From: Cranoglanis bouderius
Lineage: Eukaryota; Chordata; Actinopteri; Siluriformes; Cranoglanididae
NCBI GenBank assembly: GCA_023630585.1
Contig: CM042540.1
Coordinates: 8,977,074 to 9,041,073, forward strand
Reading direction: 5' to 3'
DNA: 64,000 nucleotides
In this document: positions 59,295 to 64,000 of the stretch, one piece after another
How positions within the stretch are numbered: the first letter of the stretch is position 1
How the letters are laid out: every line of letters starts with the position of its first letter
Made by a program: the position numbers and the translations under genes
The notes under the pieces: model-generated
Seen by the model: only the letters and a program-made list of their open reading frames with translations
The model's database searches: none
Told to the model about the DNA's origin: nothing

Positions 59295-60435
59295 ACACTG
59301 AAACTGAGCTGCAGCACGGTGGCCAAGACCATACAGCGGTTTAACAGGACAGGTTCCACTCAGAACAGGCCTCGTCATGGTCAACCAAAGAAGTTGAGTG
59401 CACGTGCTCAGCATCATATCCAGAGGTTGGCTTTGCAGAATAGACATATGAGTGCTACCAGCATTGCTGCAGAGGTTGAAGGGGTGGGGGGTCAGCCTGT
59501 CAGTGCTCAGACCATACGCCGCACACTGCATCAAATTGGTCTGCATGGCTGTCATCCCAGAAGGAAGCCTCTTCTAAAGATGATGCACAAGAAAGCCCGC
59601 AAACAGTTTGCTGAAGACAATCAGACTAAGGACAGACTTACTGGAACCATGTCCTGTGGTCTGATGAGACCAAGATAAACTTATTTGGTTCAGATGGTGT
59701 CAAGCGTGTGTGGCGGCAACCAGGTGAGGAGTACAAAGACAACTGTGTCTTGCCTACAGTCAAGCATGGTGGTGAGAGTGTCATGGTCTGGGGCTGCATG
59801 AGTGCTGCCGGCACTGGGGAGTGTACTGTGACATGTGCTGTGAGATACTGAAGCAGTTCCCTTCGGAAACTGGGCCGCAGGGCAGTATTCCAACATGATA
59901 ACGACCCCAAACACACCTCCAAGACGACCACTGCCTTGCTAAAGAAGCTGAGGGTAAAGGTGATGGACTGGGCAAGCATGTCTCCAGACCTAAACCCTAT
60001 TGAGCATCTGTGGGGCATCCTCAAACGGAAGGTGGAGGAGCGCAAGGTCTCTAACATCCACCAGCTCTGTGATGTCGTCATGGAGGTGTGGAACAGGACT
60101 CCAGTGGCAACATGTGAAGCTCTGGTGAACTCCATGCCCAACAGAGTTAAGGCAGTGCTGGAAAATAATGGTGGCCACACAAAATATTGACACTTTGGGC
60201 CCAATTTGGACATTTTCACTTAGGGGTGTACTCACTTTTGTTGTCAGCGGTTTAGACATTAATGACTGTGTGTTGAGTTATTTTGAGGGGACAGCAAATT
60301 TACACTGTTATACAAGCTGTACACTCACTACTTTACATTGTAGCAAAGTGTCATTTCTTCACTGTTGTCCCATGAAAAGATATAATAAAATATTGACAAA
60401 AATGTGAGGGGTGAACTCACTTTTGTGATATACTG
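59294..60435 (+). mobile_element. Tc1-like DNA transposon, family 1, copy C (5'-truncated)
   Basis: Begins abruptly in the transposase (ACTGAAACTGAGCTGCAGCA) next to the (TG)n tract, so the left inverted repeat and about 460 bp are lost. The right inverted repeat is complete, ending GATATACTG at 60435 before TA at 60436-60437. It shares the frameshift at 59631-59640 and the rearranged segment near 59820-59850 with copy A. Confidence 0.92.
59300..60190 (+). pseudogene. Broken Tc1 transposase (family 1, copy C)
   Basis: Lacks the first ~40 residues. 'STVAKTIQRFNRTGSTQNRP' leads through the linker to the shared frameshift, ending in that frame at 59678. The catalytic motifs follow in other frames: 'WSDETKINLFG', 'HDNDPKHTS' and 'SPDLNPIEHLWGIL'. 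A private deletion removes the 'SMIPS' segment near 59853. The C-terminus (NGGHTKY) ends at 60190. Confidence 0.92.
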
Positions 60436-60437
60436 TA

Positions 60438-63354
60438 TGTAGATAATTTACCTGAAGACAGCTCATGTTTTCATAGAATTTATTTTGTTTTTTCCATTTC
60501 ACTTACCCTTTCTGGTCTAATTAGTGAAGTGACTAAGTGGCTTGTTAAAACCAGAATATTGATACCAGAATTGATGAAACCAGAATATTTAAAGACGAAT
60601 GGACCAAGAAATATGCCTAGTGCAAAACATAGTGCAAAACACAACATAACCGCTTTAAACTAATGTGTCTTGTTTATAGGCATGAACTATTCATTAATGG
60701 TTAAGCATGAAAAGGGTAACTAGAACTCATTCAATCATGTTAGCTGCTTATCTAGACATTTGTAAGCAAGGAATTTTGTTTAGTTAAACCTTTACAAAAT
60801 TTTGTTGAATACCCCTTCAATAAAAGAATGTCTCCCTGTACCAAAAGCAACCCTACATGAGCAAGAGACCCTATGAGAAGGTCTCCATATGTGCAAGAGG
60901 CCATACTGTGCACGTCACTGCTTCTATATGTACTATTTCTGGTCAACTGTACTGTAAAATTTAGTCTTCTATCACTGTCAGCCACTTTAACAGCACTATG
61001 TTATTTTTTTCTGTCTCACTTCAATGTCACTTGGGGTATAAGCTTCAACCAGATATATAAACTTATAAACATAAAAGTAAGATTTAACCTAAATTCTTCA
61101 GCTCCTCTCAAACTTGAAGTTTTCTTTGCTTATCAAATGCCTAGGCTGTCTCAGGCTAAATCCCCCAAGTCCTGAGACAAATCCAAACTCTGCCTCTCAC
61201 TGATAAGCAATCCAGAACTGCATTCCCAGAGCCAATGTGATTTCATGCCACCCCTGGTTTACTGCACTCTCTGCTGTACTCTTCATTCAGTCCATCAATT
61301 ATTCACCTGTTAAATGAGCGAAAAGCTTGACATATCAATTTCAGTGCAAAATTGCTCCAGGACATGCTTCGGGAGCTCTTTTCAAACAGGAAATCCCAAT
61401 TACCTGTTACTTTAGCTCTCCATTACACAGGAATCTGTACTCAAGCAATACAAAGCAAGCTATTTAGTGAACCACTTGCATACATAAAGCACTGCTTTTA
61501 AATCCTACTTTACAAATTTGGTCCAGCTTGTGTCTGCCTCAACAGGCCAAGATAAAAAATTAACTAACTACAGGAGTCTATGATTATGTATTGTACAGCC
61601 AAGGAATTTGTCATTTAAAAAAATATTCTTCCTGTCATAAATAATATGATAGGAGTGTTAAGATTTCTTGGCAAAACAAAGCTCAAATAGACTCAGCAAA
61701 TGCCCTTTGGGGAAAAGTGTGAGCAAATGGTGAGGGAAAAAAGCTGCTGTTTTAACGCATGTGATGATGATGATGACGATGGGGAAAATGGGCTACCATT
61801 AGCAGCAATTAACACATCTCTTTTCATGAGCCATGAGAGTGCCAGCATTTATTGTGGTCAGGGTGTGAGCAATGTTTGATTGTCATTAGGGCTTAAGTCA
61901 TTTTTTAAATTGTGGTTAAGCCATTGTTACAGTTATATTTATTCACTTGGCCCACGTATATATTAACATATAAACATGCAAAAACCACAGTGATACAAAG
62001 CGGCTTGAGACTCTACATATATTCATGAAAGCTAGATATTGATACTGGTTTCTAGAAGTGCCTAAACAATAATACAAATAAGAAGAGCTGGTTTTTGAAC
62101 CTTTGCAGGCCCTAAGCAACATCCCACAACCTCTCAAGTTACAGACCACAATAGGGCTTCCTGTGAAAGCCTCGAGCATGGTCACAGCTGGCATATTAAT
62201 ATCCTCCATTCAGGCCAAGGGCTGGGAGATATTGCAAAAATTTATGAATGATTCTTGATTACAATTTCATTTTCTTGCATAATGCAATTATAAATAAATT
62301 GTGTACATGGTTCAAACAATGGTTCTTTGAAATAAAGAATATTTAAATAAAGGACATTTAAAAAATGTGCTATTTGCTATAGATGGTGCTGTTAATATTT
62401 TTGCACAACTTAGTGAACAGTTCTTTCTCGAAATAGTAAATGGGAACCATGTCTTTCGTGACATGAAATGGCATTGCAACTGAGAAGTCAACTTGGGGTA
62501 TTCTTCTCAAAGCCGAGTTCCTTCCCCATTTATGGAATGACGTCAAATCAGCATGGTTGCGCACAGCATCAGAAATAAACAAAGTAAAACTTCTTACGTT
62601 TAAAATGAGTTCTACTGTATATACAAGTATTAGCTTTAATCAACATACAGACATATTTGTTTGTTAAATCTAAAACACTGACTATACAGTTTGCTGTTTG
62701 AGAAAGAAAATATACAGTATATAAATATGTACAATCTCGATTAGAACATTTTCTAAATCACGTTAAAACATTAATTCAAATTATTGAATAATTGTGAAAA
62801 TCGCCCAGCACTAATGGAGCCCCCTGGTGGCTCAGGGGTCTTAAGTGTCTTCATATATCCAAAGATGGCTGGCCACAATATTGAATGTTAGGGCTAAAAA
62901 AAAATACATCAATTACTAAGTGTTACTATTTGGAAAAAAATAGATTTGAGCCTTTTAAAACTGGGTCTCATCATAGGCATAACACTAATATGCACAGGAA
63001 CACACTCACTGACAGACAGCTGGGCAACATTTGTGATTGCTTCAAGTCTGTAATCATGACACGTTTATTTTGAATAGCAAATACGGTAAAATGAATTTTG
63101 AATCTGTGCTTGCCATTAGCCAGCTATTTCACTCAAATCACACTAAACTTAGGTTTCTGATGTTTGTTCTTTTGTATAATTTGTACTTTGATTGGGCAAT
63201 GTTTGCTTAGTCAGTTTATGTCTAGTTTCTCCAAAGGCACTTTGAAAAATCAGTGACAGAGAAAGTAATCCACCTCGTTCATGTTTATTACACCCACTAT
63301 TTTAGTTCATGTGTACTTTCTCAATCACTGCAGATGACTGCAGTGTTATGAATT
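60438..63354. other. Unassigned sequence
   Basis: No transposon named. The stretches 61200-61460 and 61730-61880 have even composition and could be conserved non-coding DNA. A (GAT)n spot lies at 61764-61776. No gene recognised. Confidence 0.45.
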
Positions 63355-63838
63355 AGAAGAAGCAGCCTTTATTTTGTCACATATAAATTTTTTTTCTTTT
63401 GGCTGCTCCGGATCGTTCGGGGTCGCCACAGCGGATCATTGATCTGCATATTTGATTTGGCACAGGTTTTATGCCGGATACCCTTCCTGACGCAACCCTC
63501 CCATTTTATCCGTGCTTGGGACCGGAATACAACCCCCAGTGGCTGGGGTTCCCTGCCCAGGAATCGAACCCGGGCCACGGTGGTGTGAGCATAGGATCCT
63601 TAGTTGCTGGACCACCAGAGAACTGTCACATATACATTACAGCACAGTAAAATTATTTTCCTTGCATATCCCAGTTTGTTAGGAGGCTGGGGTCAGAGTG
63701 CAGTGTCAGCCATGATACAGCACCCCTGGAACTGAAAGAGTTAAGGGCCTTGCTCAAGGGCCCAACAGTGGCAGCTTGGCAATGCTGGGGCTTGAACCCC
63801 CAAGGTTCTGATCTTTAGCTGTTGAGCCACTACTGCTA
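63355..63838 (-). mobile_element. tRNA-derived SINE (GGCTCAGTGG type), host of a nested SINE
   Basis: On the minus strand the head lies at about 63780-63835 (B-box GGGGTTCAAGCCCC) and the body at 63635-63780 ('CTGCCACTGTTGGGCCCTTG', 'GCTGACACTGCACTCTGACC'). The tail 'TGTGACAAAATAAAGGC' is at 63355-63374. The tail is split by another SINE at 63386-63623. Short AATTAG repeats at 63351-63356 and 63839-63844 may be its own target duplication. Confidence 0.85.
63386..63623 (-). mobile_element. tRNA-Glu-derived SINE with 11-bp target duplication
   Basis: On the minus strand a tRNA-Glu-like head (CTCTGGTGGTCCAGCAACTA..GTGGCCC and B-box GGGTTCGATTCC, 63549-63622) leads to a body ending 'GATCCGCTGTGGCGACCCC' and 'GATCCGGAGCAGCC', then an A-rich tail (63386-63400). 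It is flanked by the perfect direct repeat TGTCACATATA (63375-63385 and 63624-63634). A related fragment is at 19890. Confidence 0.93.
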
Positions 63839-64000
63839 AATTAGCCCTGATAAACATGAAATCTAGGAGACATAATCACCTGACATAAATGTCAACAATA
63901 GATTGCATGGATCTACAGTCTGGGATAGAAATAAATCAGCTCCAGTCTCTACTTAATAACAATCTGTAATATTTTTAATAATAATATAATGTAATATAAT

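Noticed and set aside
59160..59678. Frames with Thr-His or Cys-Val repeats fused to transposase
   Set aside because: The repeat part is the (TG)n tract, and only the family 1 transposase part is meaningful.
63549..63622. A tRNA-Glu gene
   Set aside because: The head matches tRNA-Glu with a clear B-box, but it carries mismatches in stems, continues into a SINE body and A-rich tail, and is flanked by a target duplication.

Overview
The window looks like non-coding, repeat-rich DNA from a bony fish, most likely an otophysan and possibly a catfish. The basis is the set of repeats I recognise: many different Tc1/mariner families, tRNA-derived, V-type and 5S-derived SINEs, L2-like 3' tails, a short-LTR Gypsy remnant, and abundant (CA), (GA) and (TA) microsatellites. 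No complete host protein-coding gene, rRNA or tRNA gene is supported. It reads as an intergenic region or a very large intron. The only host-exon candidate is a 46-bp minus-strand segment at 24724-24769 with good splice signals.

Layout. At 1-2740 a TA-flanked Tc1 element sits inside an older teleost repeat. At 3338-7589 there is a nested stack: a Tc1 fragment, then a second Tc1 family inserted at a TA, then a 5'-truncated Gypsy element (with its 3' LTR) inside that. From 9814 to 30481 there are three copies of one rearranged non-autonomous Tc1/mariner element. From 12388 to 17540 three clusters of a hexamer-based minisatellite flank a 1009-bp solo LTR that carries its own 55-bp tandem array. 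Two decayed minus-strand copies of another Tc1 family lie at 21500-24390. A CpG-rich composite repeat with a probable LTR-type insertion covers 25706-28232. An internally deleted Tc1 element is at 30608-32150. A tandem pair of inverted-repeat elements is at 35202-36614, followed by a 120-bp (TA)n tract. Further Tc1, SINE and hAT-like remnants follow, including a full-length but dead Tc1 at 43720-45301 and the longest copy of the first Tc1 family at 49149-50763. A dense cluster at 57505-60435 contains a fold-back Tc1, a chimeric Tc1 and a truncated Tc1. A SINE-in-SINE with a perfect 11-bp target duplication lies at 63355-63838.

How the parts relate. Every transposase and pol segment is broken by frameshifts, stops or loss of catalytic residues, so nothing here should be autonomous. 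Two copies of the same Tc1 family share the same frameshift and the same rearranged segment, which suggests that an already dead copy was spread in trans. The stretches between repeats contain nothing I can name. Some have mixed composition and could be conserved non-coding elements, but that cannot be judged without alignments.
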